A stretch of DNA of 64,000 nucleotides from Nageia nagi (GCA_050084985.1 JBITNC010000001.1:49352001-49416000); one strand, 5' to 3'; shown: positions 23,111 through 34,768, counted from the stretch's first letter. Translations and numbers: made by a program. The notes: a model not told the origin generated them from the letters alone.

Positions 23111-26100
23111 GAATTGGTAACGCTTTCCTGACTATGTTGCTGGAGAGTTCCTAAGTCTTATACGCAATTTTCAAAGAGTCTCCGTAGGAAAGAAAAACAT
23201 CCCAACACAACCTAACACTTAAGTGAGAACATGTCACTGAACTCCTTTTGTAAGGATTGATACCCCAAGGTTTCTATCGGAAGCTCGTGTCGTTAATACA
23301 AGCTTGAATTGTGTAGGTCTTGTTTGGGAATCAACTGAGTGGTGAGTAGAGGTAGTAACTGTTAAATCACTTTTTTATAGGGACTAAGGTGTCTTATCTT
23401 GCAATAGTTCGAAAGTTGCTATAGTTTTAAAAAAATGTAAAATAAAGAAAAGAAAAATGAAAATAAGACCGGATACTCGCTAGACTTCAAAGAGACAATC
23501 ACAATGCAACATTGTCTAAATTTTCTTTCTCTAAGATCGGTTAAGAAATCTTGTTCAATTCAATCAAGTCTTTGAAACAAATGATTGGTGTCCAATCATT
23601 CCAAAGATGAAAGAAAAGTAGAGCTGATTGTCGGTACTCTGCAAGCAGGACCGATGCAATCAAATGGACTAAGCGTGAGTGGGGCTGAATGGTTTTGAAC
23701 AAAAGGTATAAGAGGATGACTTAATAAAAAAGTTGATTCAAAATATAAACATTTAACAAGAAAACAATGGATTAGCAACAATTCAAACATTTTGAAAAAT
23801 TTCCAACAAACTCTCCTAAAACTCGAAAGTTTTCAAAGAGAAGGCACGAAAATATTCGAATTACAAAAATTGCTCTTAAAGGATAAATCCACCACTCCAA
23901 TAGATAAAAACACACTTTGAATCAATGTGTAACCGCTTATATTAGCTTTGCAAAAGAGTTATGCATGAGTACATCAATTTGCTCCTCAATTACAAAAATT
24001 TCCAATTTTCATGAAAATAGGCCTTTTCTTGGACTAAAACATTCTAAGTCAAAATGAGACCCCGTATCATCTATTTATAGAATTTTTGAGCTCATTTTTG
24101 GTGTTTCGCTAACCCTAATCTAGGCTAATTGAAATGCAAATTGAAACGAAATTACATTTGAAGTATTAAGAGAATGTGTTATTCCTTTTAACCACTTTTA
24201 GTGTATGTACATGAAAATTGATCCTTTTACAAAGGATCTTGCAGATTTGGAGCCAACTTTGGATCTTCTTCACCATCTGTGAATACCCTTTTCGTTGAAA
24301 TGTGGATTCCATCATTGATTTGAGTGATCTTGGCAAGCTTTTGAGGATTTTCTTGAAGTTTTTATTAAAAATGGATTTTTTTGGTCTAAAATCTGGAAAG
24401 ATAGGGGGGAGGTTTTGAAATTTATAAAAATTTTAAAAAGTGCCCAGAAGGATCTTATATGGCCATTAATGTATTTGGCATGGATCTTGGAGGTGTTTAA
24501 GATCAATTTGGAGGTTTTTGGATCTTGGAAGAAAGATTTGGGTTTTTGAGGATTTTTGAAAAAAATGGCCTAAGTGACCAACAAAGGTGCTCAAATGTGC
24601 TTTGCTGCTCAAAATGCTTTTGGTGCTCCAAAGTTCTCAAAGACATGCAAATCCCCTCCTAGATTTTTGAGCACTCAAACTTGCTCAAATTTGAAAAATT
24701 CCAAAGTCTAAATGTGCCTTTTTATGCATCTATATGCTCAAAATAGAATTTTGCCCAAACTTTGGTCTTTCTCCATGAAATTAGGCATCATTTTTCACCT
24801 CTATGGATCATCCAATAGCATGGAAATGTGTGCCTAGGAATTAGGAGCATTTCCCTTGATCAAAATCAAAATTTTCAAAGTTTAAACTTTGCTACAATGG
24901 GCCCCTCTATGCATTGATGTCCTCAAACTTGGTTTTTGAGAAAAATCCATTTTCCTCCTTGAGACTAGGCACTAGTTTTCACTCCATTGGATTCTCCATA
25001 GCCATGGAAAAGTGCGCCTAAGCATATGGGGCATTAGACTTGTCAAAAATCAAAATTTTCAAGTATTAAAGTGTCTTAAAATGCCCTTTTCCCTACAATA
25101 ACATGCTTGGAATTGATTTTCTTGAAATTTTGCATTTTTCCTCTCAACTTAGGCACTAAATTTCACTTCTTTGGATCATCCATTGGCTTGGAAAAGTGTG
25201 CCTAGCCTTTTGGGGCATTAAACTTGCTCAAAATGCAAAAATTTGAAGTTTAATGTGTCTTAGAATGAGGTTTTCCATACACCTATGCCTTCAAAATCGA
25301 TTTTTGGCACCTTAACACTTTGTCTCTTGAATCTAGGCACTAGTTTTCACCTCATTGGATTTCGTAAAGGTCCTAAAATGTGTGCCTAGGGTTTTGGGGC
25401 TCAAAACATGTAAAAATAAAAAATTTCAAGTTTTAATATGCCTTAGACTGTCCCTTTCCATCCATTTATGAGCTTCAATTTGATTTTTGATGAAAATTCA
25501 TTTCTCTCCTTGAGCGTAGGCATCAAAATTCACTCCATTGGAATTCCCAAAGGCTCCCAAATGTGCACCTTGATTTTTGGGCCTCAAAATGTGTTTGAAT
25601 CAGAAAATTCCAAGTTTTAAATGTGTTTGGAATCACCTTTTCTATGGATTTATGCACTTGGATTCTTCTTTTGGTGAAATTCCACTTTTCTCCTTGAGCT
25701 AGGTGCAAAAAATCACTCCATTGAGTTCATCAAAGGGGTGCAAAACCCCTCCTAGATGCCATTTATCCATGATTGGTCAAAATCAAAAATTTCCAAGCCT
25801 AAACATGCCTGGAATGACATCCTCTACTGGCTTGTGCTCTCTAATTTCAACTCTGGTAAACTTTGAAAAACAATCCCATCTCCATTGGCCTCATTCTAGA
25901 CCCAAAAATCAGTGCTCTAATGAAATCTCTCAGATCCTGGCTCCTTGGCTACAAAGTTGGTGACTAGATACTATGATACTCTTCAAGGTCTTCGTCGCAT
26001 GATCTTGATGAATCACCCCCTGATATCATGTTTGCACTCTTCAAAATGAACTATTTGTCACAAAAAGCCAATCTCAAGGCAATGCACCGCATTGCCTTTG

Positions 26101-26155
26101 CAAAAATAGGGTCCCCAAAATCTTGTATTTTGGGGTGTGTTGTGTGGGCACAACA
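23111..26155 (-). repeat. Giant LTR T2 (minus orientation), about 3.04 kb
   Basis: On the minus strand it begins TGTTGTGCCCACA at 26,155. A hairpin of CCCCAAAAT and ATTTTGGGG lies at 26,113-26,135, then the U3 with a 180-bp-period array, a TATA box (TATAAATAG, minus) at 24,071-24,079, and about 0.96 kb of R-U5 ending near 23,111. It is collinear with T3 along its length. Its start abuts a truncated copia gag at 26,156. No matching target duplication was found. Confidence 0.65.
24650..25770. repeat. Tandem array of about 183 bp in T2 (about 6-7 units)
   Basis: A landmark block (CCTAG plus a TTTGGGGC-like stretch) recurs near 24,658, 24,831, 25,014, 25,200, 25,386, 25,567 and 25,748, spacings of 173-186 bp. 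Units also share GCTCAAAAT and CTCCATTGGATT-type blocks but are well diverged. Confidence 0.75.
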
Positions 26156-26828
26156 CTACCATCACTATGGTTGCTACTTTCACCTCATGAAGAATCATAT
26201 GCAACATTCTTTCCCTTTTGAGCAATACACAATGTATTTGAAGTAGGATCGCTAGATTTCTTGCCAAATGCCTTCTCATGTTCCGTAATCTTGTCCACCA
26301 AAGCATCAAATGTGAGAGACTTTAGATTACCACTAACTTGCAAGGATTCAAGATAATTCGAATATGTCAAGTACAAGGCCTTAATCAAAGCTGCGAGAGC
26401 AATGTCAATCTTTACACCAGTAGAGTCAATGTCACGCATTATTGCTCTAATTTCATAAATCAATGCCATGGGATCATCATTTTTTAACTTTAAGTTAAAA
26501 AGTTTCAATTGAAGTTAGATTAATTCCAATTCGGAATGGGATTCAAACAAGTCTTTGAGTTTCTTCAATGCATTCCATGCATCATCAATGGAGCTAATAT
26601 GGTGGTTAACCTCCTCACTAACCAAAGCCGCAATCATTGCATATGCCTTAATGTTTTTCATGTTCCAAAGCACGAGGCATCAGTCGGTTTGGTAGGTTCA
26701 TTATCACCATCACACATGTCAACCCAAAAATCATTGAAAATCAAGGTATGCTTAATTATTTTAGACCACTCCGGCAAATTGTCTTTACCAGTTAACACTA
26801 TTCCAAAAATGCTCACAAGTGAATGCAT
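26156..26828 (-). pseudogene. Copia gag fragment (UBN2-type)
   Basis: A start at 26,828 gives MHSLVSIFGIVLTGKDNLPE and LIFNDFWVD. The later frame has LKLKNDDPMALIYEIRAIMR, YLESLQVSGNLKSLTFDAL and KITEHEKAFGKKS, a typical copia gag core. Stops and frame changes lie between about 26,640 and 26,510. It stops exactly at the giant-LTR start at 26,155, which suggests that T2 was inserted into this gag. Confidence 0.8.
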
Positions 26829-27154
26829 TTTTCAATAAAACTTCAATTTCTCAAAATTTTCAAATTTTAAGTGATCTTTGTCCCAAAACAAGGTTTAAAC
26901 AAATTCTATATTTCTATCAAAATCTATACATTTTCAAGGTCTGAAAACCATCTCAAACCTAGCCATCGAAATTTTGGATCCGAGGAAAAAAAATTACTGA
27001 AAATAGACAAAAAATGAAGAAGTTATGGCCAAAATACTTTTCAAAATTCAAAAGGTCAAAAAACACCTCAAATGTTGATTGGGCACGAAAAGAGAGGCCA
27101 AATGTGGAAAGGATGGGTGTTGATGTGGCAGGTGATTGGTGCTAAGGTGGTGTT
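26829..27154 (-). other. Upstream leader of the copia gag fragment
   Basis: AT-rich, no coding signal. No LTR or primer site is recognisable before the next LTR starts near 27,155. Confidence 0.35.
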
Positions 27155-27819
27155 GTGACTAATAAATAACATGCCCCAAAATCCTACGATTTTGGGGACC
27201 CTCAACGCCCTATGTGAACACACTATCATGTTTTTGTCTCGTCCAATCCAAGTAATGTCACAAGACCCAGATCCAATGACAATTCCTCTAGGTTCAAGCC
27301 TCATCCTTCGCCTATGTTTAATCATACCAAGCCAAAAATCTGAAATTTCTAAAGTCCAATGTTGGGTAGCAGACCTTCCTAATGCTCAATGTGAGATGAT
27401 AAGTCTCTATGGTGCTCAACGTGGAAGGTAGGAACTCCCTCAAGCCCAATGCGGAGTGGCAATTCTCCTTAAGGCTCCACGTGTGGCATCTATCCTTCCT
27501 AAGGCCCAACATGAGGAACCAACACTCCCCAAATCTCTCTAGGTCAAGCATGGGGTGTCCTAATCTCAACATGAGGAACCAACTCACCCTTGGAATACCA
27601 CCGGATGGACTAGGTGACCCACCTAAGTCGTAGAGTGCCAGGCTCCCAACCCTGTCACCCCTCTAGACATCGGCTAGGAAGAATGCTTGGCACCGCCAAG
27701 ACTTGCAAGACTGATCGGGTTCAGTGTAATAGAAGTATAATCAATAGCTAACCTCATCATTAAGCTCCATCTTTAATATGTAGCCTTCCGTGTCTATCCA
27801 CCATGCCTCGATATCATCC
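27155..27819 (-). repeat. LTR of the TGTGAYGTCCC family, copy 2, left part
   Basis: It resembles 1-420 in its inner part and contains irregular repeats of about 40 bp built on CAAYGTGRGG (27,380-27,600). It is split from its other half (37,612-38,092) by the Tat element. Its outer end near 27,155 follows GTGTT, and GTGTT also follows 38,092, a possible target duplication with one extra base. Confidence 0.5.
27815..27819. repeat. Target-site duplication CATCC, left
   Basis: Directly precedes the 5' LTR of the Tat element. Confidence 0.92.
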
Positions 27820-28717
27820 TGTTAACACATAAAAATGATTTTATGCTTTTAAATCAATAAATTAATGAAATATGCTTAGCCTAACTATATGTCTTGAATG
27901 GATTAAAGTGATAATATCAATGTTTGGCTTGAATATGAATATTGCATGGGTAATCTTGAATATTACATGGTTTATCTTGAATATTGCATTGGTTATCTTG
28001 AATATTGCATGGTTTATCTTGAGTATTGCATGAATTATCTTGTTTATTGATGTGTTTATCTTAAATCTTGTGAATTAACCTTATTTATGTGGATGCACGC
28101 CGACCTATGGGCGGTATTATCTATTATCTATATAAATAAGGGATCTAATAGTAAGTCCACAATAACAAGGATACACATGATCCCGCGTATGGTCTTGTAA
28201 GTGGCTACCCCTTAAGGTATCTCTTGGTGCCGCCTACAAGGCTGTGGTTTGTGTGCTTCCTTACGCGAGCTCTCCTGACATCTGCGATCAAGTCTGATAT
28301 TATACTGCTATCTGAGATATCTATACTGAAGATCTGGACCTAACTGAGAGGTCAAAGCTATCAAAACAAAGGCCGCCGGCGCTCCTTCGTGAACGGAAGA
28401 ACACCGCCGACGCTGTTATATCACTGAAACGGACCGCCTGCGGTCCTCTTTTGGCATCCTTGCAGGTCACGACGTTGTTGGAAAGGTAGCTCATCATCAG
28501 TATATCGCCAATATCTGCATCTTTCGTTGTCAGGTACGTTCCGTGATGGTAAGTACACAAATCACAGTCTTGGTTGGTACAATTACACTTCTGAATTGGT
28601 TATGTTGTTTATTGTTATCTAGAATAAATCGCTATCCGTAGCTTAAATACAGATAATATTGAGTTTGTAGATACTTGCCTGTTTATTTATTTGCACGCTC
28701 AATTTTATTTGTAAACA
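27820..28717 (+). repeat. 5' LTR of the Tat element
   Basis: 898 bp, TGTTAACACATAAAAATG to TTGTAAACA. U3 holds about six 22-24-bp repeats of TTGAATATTGCATGGNTTATC (27,930-28,060). The TATA box TATATAAATA is at 28,129-28,138. Three GC-rich palindromic motifs lie at 28,370-28,446. Confidence 0.95.
28370..28446 (+). repeat. GC-rich palindromic motifs in 5' LTR (three copies)
   Basis: Copies at 28,370-28,387, 28,400-28,417 and 28,431-28,446 (GGACCGCCTGCGGTCC). Consensus GGACCGCCSGCGGTCC followed by T-rich sequence. They are repeated in the 3' LTR at 37,264-37,281, 37,294-37,311 and 37,325-37,340. Confidence 0.8.
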
Positions 28718-28719
28718 TT

Positions 28720-28738
28720 TGGTGAACCCGACGTGAAC
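28720..28738 (+). other. Primer-binding site of the Tat element
   Basis: TGGTGAACCCGACGTGAAC begins two bases after the 5' LTR. The TGG start fits a tRNA CCA end. I could not assign the tRNA with confidence. Confidence 0.7.
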
Positions 28739-28808
28739 TGCACATCATTATACTAAAACCCTAAAGGTTTTAGTTAAGACTAACATCTATTTTGTGAGTG
28801 TTTTAGTT

Positions 28809-30791
28809 ATGGAACAGCTTAAGTTATTCTTGCGTAGTCTTTCAAAAAGGGATTTGGATGAATTATTGGTAAAAACCAGACATGATGGTCCAGAGGGATC
28901 CGGAGGAATGCAAAATAGCGCTGATGGTGACAATAGTAATTTTCAGGCAACTATGGAAGGTATGCAGAGGTAGATAGACAGATTGGCAAGGAGATCAACG
29001 CTGCTTAATGATTCTTTCGAGTTTGGTAGTCCCTTATGTGATGAGATTCGTAGACACATGCCACCATCCGACTACAAAGAGCCAAATTTCAGTAAGTTCA
29101 ATGGGGAAGGAGACCCAAGAAGACATATACAAGGATTTAAGGATGAGTGTGAACTCAAAATTGGTACAGACCAAAGATTGCAAGCTAAATTCTTCCCCCA
29201 GAGCTTGGAAGGAGACGCCCGAGAATGGTTTTATGCATTACCTTAAGGGTCCATCACATCATTTGAGGAGTTCAGTAATTTGTTTCTGGAGCAATATAAG
29301 CATAACATCAAGAAGGAAGTTATGCTATCAGATTTATGTGCTATCAAACAAGACAGTGATGAGCAGCTAGACAAATTTGTTGTAAGGTTTAAGAAGACAT
29401 GGCAGCAAGTGAAGACCAGATTAATGGAAAAAGAGGTAAATGACATTTTTAAAGAAGCTGTTATATTACCCTTACAATCATATGTTATCGATTATACACA
29501 TCTTACATTTTCCGATATGACGTATAAATTGTTAGAGAAGGAAAAAGTCCTTGTGAAGCTAGGGCTTGTAAAGTATGGCAATAGTGATAAGACAAAAGCA
29601 AAGGAGAAGAGACCGCAATCGCCAAATAAAGAGAAAATTATTCATGTGGTTGAGAAGACAAGTGAGACAAAAAAGAAGAAATTTGTGAGATTTCCCATAT
29701 CTCCAAGGTACATCTTAAAAGACCTTGTGGCGAAAGGGTTGTTACAACCCTTACCTAAGCAGGAAGAAGATCCCACAGCAGAAAGACCCGCTTGGTATAA
29801 GGAAGATAGGTATTGCGAGTACCATCAGGCTAAGGGCCATGCTACTAATGGATGTATAAGCCTTAGGGAGAGGGTACAGAAACTCATAGAAGATGGATTC
29901 TATGTGTGTCCAGTAAAGGTTCAAGATGTGGAGGTAGAGCAACAGGTCAATGTGATTTTCCATGAAGATATTTGTGCGGCACTCACAAGAGGAAAAGCTA
30001 GGGAAATGGTTGATCCAGTTACCTGCGAGAGGGAGTTACCAAAAGATCCTAGAAGTTTTGATTTAATTGAGCAATTAAAAAGCACACAAGCTAAAGTTAG
30101 TCTTTTTGAGTTACTTCAAATTTCAGCACCTCATAGGGAGATGATGAATCAGGTTTTTAGGAATAGTCAGATAGCTCGGAATATTTCTGTTGCTGCTTTT
30201 GCGAAAAAGGCTAAGAATTGGGGTAAAGGGGAAGTTATTGCATTTAACCCTAACGAGAAGCCTAGTAAGGATGTCACTAGGCTTCATCCACCTTTGTTCA
30301 TTGAAGTGGAAGCCTTTGGAGTGACAGTTAAGAGGTCATTAATAGATGGAGGAGCAGCCCTGAATATTGCTACCACTCACTTGTTGGAGCAATTTGATCC
30401 AGATGTGCTACCTCCAAGAGAAGAAACTACCATGAGAGTCAAAGGATTTGACGATATACCTAGAAAATGTGCAGGAACTATTACACTACCAATTAAGGTA
30501 GGTAATAAAGTGATGGATACTTTGTTTTATATCACGGAAGGAAGACCTTCATTCAACTTTATCCCTGGAAGACCTTGGATAGATGATATGGAGGGAGTGG
30601 CATCCATGTTACATAGATGTTTCAAATTCTACTTTGAGGGGAATGTCTATAAGGTTGAAGCAGATGAACAGATGGCTAAGCAGTGTAACCTTGTCCTCCC
30701 GAAAGATTTATCCCATGTGATGCAGAAGATGAAACCCTTAAAGACAGGAATGATCGGATCTACAAGAAAGCATTACAGAAAATTAACGTGA
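28809..30791 (+). pseudogene. Tat gag-protease
   Basis: Start ATG at 28,809 (MEQLKLFLRSLSKRDLDELL). The retrotransposon gag core follows (FNGEGDPRRHIQGFK, FPQSLEGDAREWFYALP), a zinc-knuckle-like CX2HX4HX4C (CEYHQAKGHATNGC, about 29,817-29,858), then an aspartic protease with DGGAALNIA near 30,349 and a GRPWIDDM block. All of it is in one frame, interrupted only by TAG at 28,971 and TAA at 29,244. It ends TGA at 30,789 in a TGATG overlap with the next frame. Gag packages RNA; the protease matures the polyprotein. Confidence 0.88.
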
Positions 30792-31126
30792 TGGATATCG
30801 GGATTGGTTCATACGTTATCACGAACATCAATGAAATTAGTCGAGACGAAAACTTCAATGAACAGCAACAAGGCAAGGAAGAAGAACGCCTACGTTCATT
30901 TTCAAAGATAGAGGACCGCCGGCGGTCTTTTTCCGAGGAAGAAATGGGGAAAAGTCAGTCGAGTATAATTCCGTGTCAAGGTGGTGATAACGTTCGTCAG
31001 GACGAAAACTCAGGAACAGTGCAGATTGAAGATTGGGTAAACAGTTGTTATGTTATTGATTGCGAGATTGATGAGGAAGATGCTATACATACTATAGATT
31101 TATTTCAGAATGATGACGCCTTTTAG
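30791..31126 (+). pseudogene. Tat pro-RT linker frame containing GC palindromes
   Basis: ATG at 30,791 overlaps the gag-protease stop. It encodes a low-complexity acidic/basic linker of about 111 residues ending TAG at 31,124. Two copies of the GC palindrome (30,884-30,897 degenerate; 30,914-30,927 perfect) are translated in frame as ERLRSFSKI and EDRRRSFSEE. The gag-protease and linker frames differ by one base; I cannot tell whether this is a mutation or natural recoding. Confidence 0.6.
30884..30927 (+). repeat. GC-rich palindromic motifs in the pro-RT linker (two copies)
   Basis: Perfect 14-bp palindrome GACCGCCGGCGGTC at 30,914-30,927. A degenerate copy, GAACGCCTACGTTC, is at 30,884-30,897. 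Confidence 0.75.
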
Positions 31127-32007
31127 AAACATTAGGTGCTAGAATAGAATATCCAATAAGGCATGAAAGAAGAATTCAAACACATTGTCCAGATATACAT
31201 GCTTGTTTTGAGGAATCCAGAGAGGATAAGATTGAGGGATTGGGAGAATTGCCATTCCCTTTGTCATCAGAAGCTGAAGTTACCTGGTTAAATGAAGAAA
31301 TCGAAGAAGTTAATATTGGCTCTCCAGAGACACCACGAATATTAAAAACGGGTAAGCTTCTTGAAGCACCATTGCAAAATGAATTAGTTCAATCTTTTTA
31401 TGATTATTCCGAGTTGTTTGCATGGTCTTACAAGGATATGCCAGGGTTAGATGAGAACTTTGTGGTTCATAACCTGGTGGTCGAAAAAGGGGCAGTTCCA
31501 GTAAAACAAAAGCTACGAAAGATGCCTTTTCAGGTTTCATTACTCGTGAAAAAGGAAATAGAGAAATTGTTGGAAGTCGGATTTATAAGGCCCATTGACT
31601 ACTCAGAATGGATGGCTAATGTAGTTCCAGTTAAGAAGCCTACAGGTGAAATTAGAGTGTGTACTAGGGACTTCAATAAAGCTTGTCCAAAAGATGATTT
31701 CCCATTGCCCAACATAGATATGATCATTGACAGTCTAGCAGGATATGAGATGCTGTCATTTATGGATGGCTTTTCAGGATATAATCAGATTAAAATCAAA
31801 GAGAGTGATCAACATAAAACAGCCTTTAGAACACCTTGGGGCAACTTTTGCTACAAGGTGATGCCGTTTGGTCTCAAAAATGCAGGAGCCACATACCAAA
31901 GAGCCATGACGGCTATGTTCCATGATTTTATTCATAAGACAGTTGAGGTATATGTTGACGACATTTTGATTAAATCTAAAATAAAGAGGACCATGTTCAA
32001 GATCTGA
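31117..32007 (+). pseudogene. Tat reverse transcriptase
   Basis: The frame is open from about 31,117, overlapping the linker frame. The RT has FAWSYKDMPGLD, PVKQKLRKMP, EVGFIRPIDYSEWMANVVPV, PKDDFPLPNIDMIIDSLAG, TPWGNFCYKVMPFGLKNAGA and the catalytic YVDD box near 31,950. A change of frame at about 31,985 ends it early at TGA 32,005; homology continues in the next frame. Confidence 0.9.
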
Positions 32008-32706
32008 AAGCAGCATTTGAAAGGATGAGACAGTACAAGTTAAGAGTTAAGCCACAGAAGTGTGTATTTGGTGTGTCATCGGGAAAACTCTTGGGGCATA
32101 TTGTCTCAAGAAGAGGTGTGGAAGTGGATCCCAAGAAGATAAAAGCCATTACAGAAATGGCACCTCCAACAAATCTTAAGCAATTAAGGAGTTTACAAGG
32201 TAAAATACAGGCCATCAGGAGATTTATATGCCAATTAACGGATAAGATAGCTCCTATGTCTCATCTACTTAAAAAAGATGTTGAGTTCAAATGGGATAAT
32301 AAATGTCAGGAGTCATTTGACAAGATAAAAGAATATCTGTTGCACCCGCCGGTGTTAGCTCCATATAGGCATGGAGAACCCCTTTGGCTTTATGTCTCAG
32401 CTACAAAACATGCATTTGGAGTAATGCTTGCTAAGAAGGAGGAGGATGGTAAAGAGAGGGCTATCTATTTTGTCAGTAGGACATTGAAAGATTATGAGAC
32501 TAGATACACTCCTATCGAGAAGTTATGTCAATGTGTGGTGTTTGCTACTGAAAAGTTGCGGCACTACCTAATCAATAGCACTACACATGTGCTTACATAG
32601 GCAGATCCATTGAGGTACTTAATGTCAAAACCTTGCCTAGACGGAAGAGCAGCAAAATGGGTCATGTTACTGCAAGAATTTGATCTCAGATTTGTCAAGC
32701 AGAAGA
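32008..32706 (+). pseudogene. Tat RT connection and degenerate first RNase H
   Basis: Continues as LKAAFERMRQYKLRVKPQKC and LLGHIVSRRGVEVDPKKIKA. The first RNase H follows, with LWLYVSATKHAFGVMLA where an Asp is normally found after LYV, so the catalytic site is already lost, as known for Tat elements. In-frame TAG at 32,598; one base extra near 32,705 shifts the frame. Confidence 0.85.
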
Positions 32707-34656
32707 TCAATTAAGGGACAGGAAATCGCAGATTTTGTGGCAAAATTCCCCACAGGGGATAATACAGAGCTCAGAGAAGAATCCAAGGACGAGTGCGCGT
32801 TAACAGATATAGCAGAGGTTACAGAAGAGGACCGCCCACGGTCTATTTATAACCATAATAGGACCGTCGGCGCTCCATTTTCAAATGAATCTGAGCCTTG
32901 GAAGTTATACTTTGATGGGTCCAGGTGCATGCATGGGTCAGGGGCAAGAATTGTGTTAATATCCCCACAGAACGATGTCATTCCTATGTCCTACAAATTG
33001 TCATTTGAATGCACTAACAATATGGCAAAGTATGAAGCTCTTATATTGGGCTTGAAGGCAGCTATAGAAATTGGTATTTCATGGATACATATTTATGGAG
33101 ATTCACAACTAATAGTCAAACAAGTCAACGAGGTTTACAAGACCAAGGATGAAAAGCTTATCCCTTATAGGGATTACGTTATCAAGTTACTCACATATTT
33201 CAAAGGATATCAATTGGAAAGTGTTCCAAGAAGTAGCAACAGACTGGCAGACGCAATGGCAAGCGCAGCATCGCTTATACCATTAGAAGTTGAGAGCAAA
33301 GAAGCTAGCTTCACTATCAGAAACTTAGGAACTTCATCCATTGCTGAAGAAAGTGAAATATGCATGGTTCAAAGAGCTGGGTATGAGGAGAGTCCGTGGT
33401 ACCAACATATCTTTAGATATTTAAAGAATGATTTTATTGATACTACTTTTGATAAGCGAGAGCAAACCAGAATCAAGAGGCTTGCAACTAGGTACGTTAT
33501 CATTGGTAATGTGCTTTACAAAAGGTCATTTAATGGTATTCTTTTAAGGTGCCTTCTTACTGAGGAAATTGCAATAGTGTTAGAACATGCCCATGGAGGG
33601 GCATGTGGAGGGCATTTTAATGGGAGATCAGTTTTTGGCAAGCTGATCAGAATGGGTTATTGGTGGCCTACCATGGAGCATGACTGCTTTGAGCATGTCA
33701 AGAAGTGTGAACAATGTCAAAGGCATGCACACCTTGAGCTTACACCAACTCAAGAATTGAATTATGTTACATCACCATGGCCCTTCTCTATGTGGGCTAT
33801 GGATTTCATGGGAGTTATTAACCGACCATCCAGTGAGGGGCATAAGTTTATTTTAGTTGCTACAGAATATTATACAAAATGGGTTGAGGCTATCCCTTTA
33901 AAAACGGCCACACAGAAACATGTAATCAAGTTCATCAAAGAATACATCATTTGTAGGTTTGGTGTACCTCAAAGGTTGATTATGGACAACGGGACTAATT
34001 TCACAGGTAAGGATATCAAAGAATTTTGCCAGAAAATGAAGATTGAGCAGAGATTTTCTTCAGTTTACTACCCCCAAGGTAATGGGCAAGCAGAGGCTAC
34101 AAATAAGACGATCAAAGGGATATTGGCCAAGAGTATCAAGAAAAATGGGAGAGATTGGCATGAGCAATTACCTTATGCTTTATGGGCATATAGGACAAGT
34201 GAAAGGACAGCAACAGGGGCCACCCCATATTCTCTTGTGTTTGGAGATGAAGCAGTTATTCCTCTTGAGATTGAGATCCCATCGTTGAGAATTGCACTCA
34301 AGGACGTGATGAAGGAACCACAATATTTGGAGGCAAGAGTGAATCAACTTGAAGCATTAGACGAAAAAAGAATCACTGCATTAGAACACCTCAGAGCATA
34401 TCAGCAGAGGATTAAGAGATCATATGGCAAGAGAATGATCCCTAAAGATTTTGAGGTTGGAGATATGGTCTTGCAGGAGAATATTTCCAATACTACAGCC
34501 AAAGATGAGCTTAAAGGAAAGTTTGAGCCCAATTGGGTGGGACCATACCTTATTACAGAAGTATTCGGTAGGGGTGCCTACAGGTTGTCTACGTTGGATG
34601 GGGAGATTCTCAAGAATCCCATTAATGCTAGGCATTTGAAGAAGTATTACATTTAG
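32707..34656 (+). pseudogene. Tat archaeal-type RNase H and integrase, intact frame but detached from its start
   Basis: About 650 codons are open. The second RNase H has LYFDGSRCMHGSGARIVL, ECTNNMAKYEALILGLKAA, IYGDSQLIVKQVNEVY and NRLADAMASAAS, with catalytic Asp, Glu, Asp, Asp visible. Integrase follows: an H-H-C-C zinc site (HAHGGACGGHF to CEQCQRHAH), core Asp in WAMDFMGV, Asp in MDNGTNF, Glu in GQAEATNKT, and a C-terminal GPY-type module (NWVGPYLITEVFGRGAYRL). Two more GC palindromes are translated in frame at 32,830-32,876. Confidence 0.92.
32830..32876 (+). repeat. GC-rich palindromic motifs between the two RNase H domains (two copies)
   Basis: GACCGCCCACGGTC at 32,830-32,843 and GGACCGTCGGCGCTCC at 32,861-32,876, translated in frame within an otherwise open pol frame. 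Confidence 0.75.
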
Positions 34657-34768
34657 GTGGCCTGCTGGTCGATACGGGCGTCTGGGTGGTATCAAAGTGT
34701 ACTAAAGGACTGATCATGCGAGCATACGTCATGAAAGCAAATTAGAGAGTCAGTTTGAGCTCAGAAGA

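Noticed and set aside
19131-26155. One large DNA transposon with long terminal inverted repeats (T1 and T2 as the two ends)
   Set aside because: T1 lacks the TGTTGTGCCC end present in T2 and T3, no target duplication flanks the whole, and T3 proves that the unit behaves as an LTR with its own duplication.
28321-28560. 79-codon minus-strand frame, repeated identically placed at 37,215-37,454
   Set aside because: It lies wholly in the two LTRs of the Tat element, antisense to transcription. The conservation is that of the LTR pair.
28971-28973. Amber codon in Tat gag as possible programmed readthrough
   Set aside because: It lies near the N-terminus before the gag core, with a second stop at 29,244 and later frame changes. 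Decay from a Gln codon is the simpler reading.
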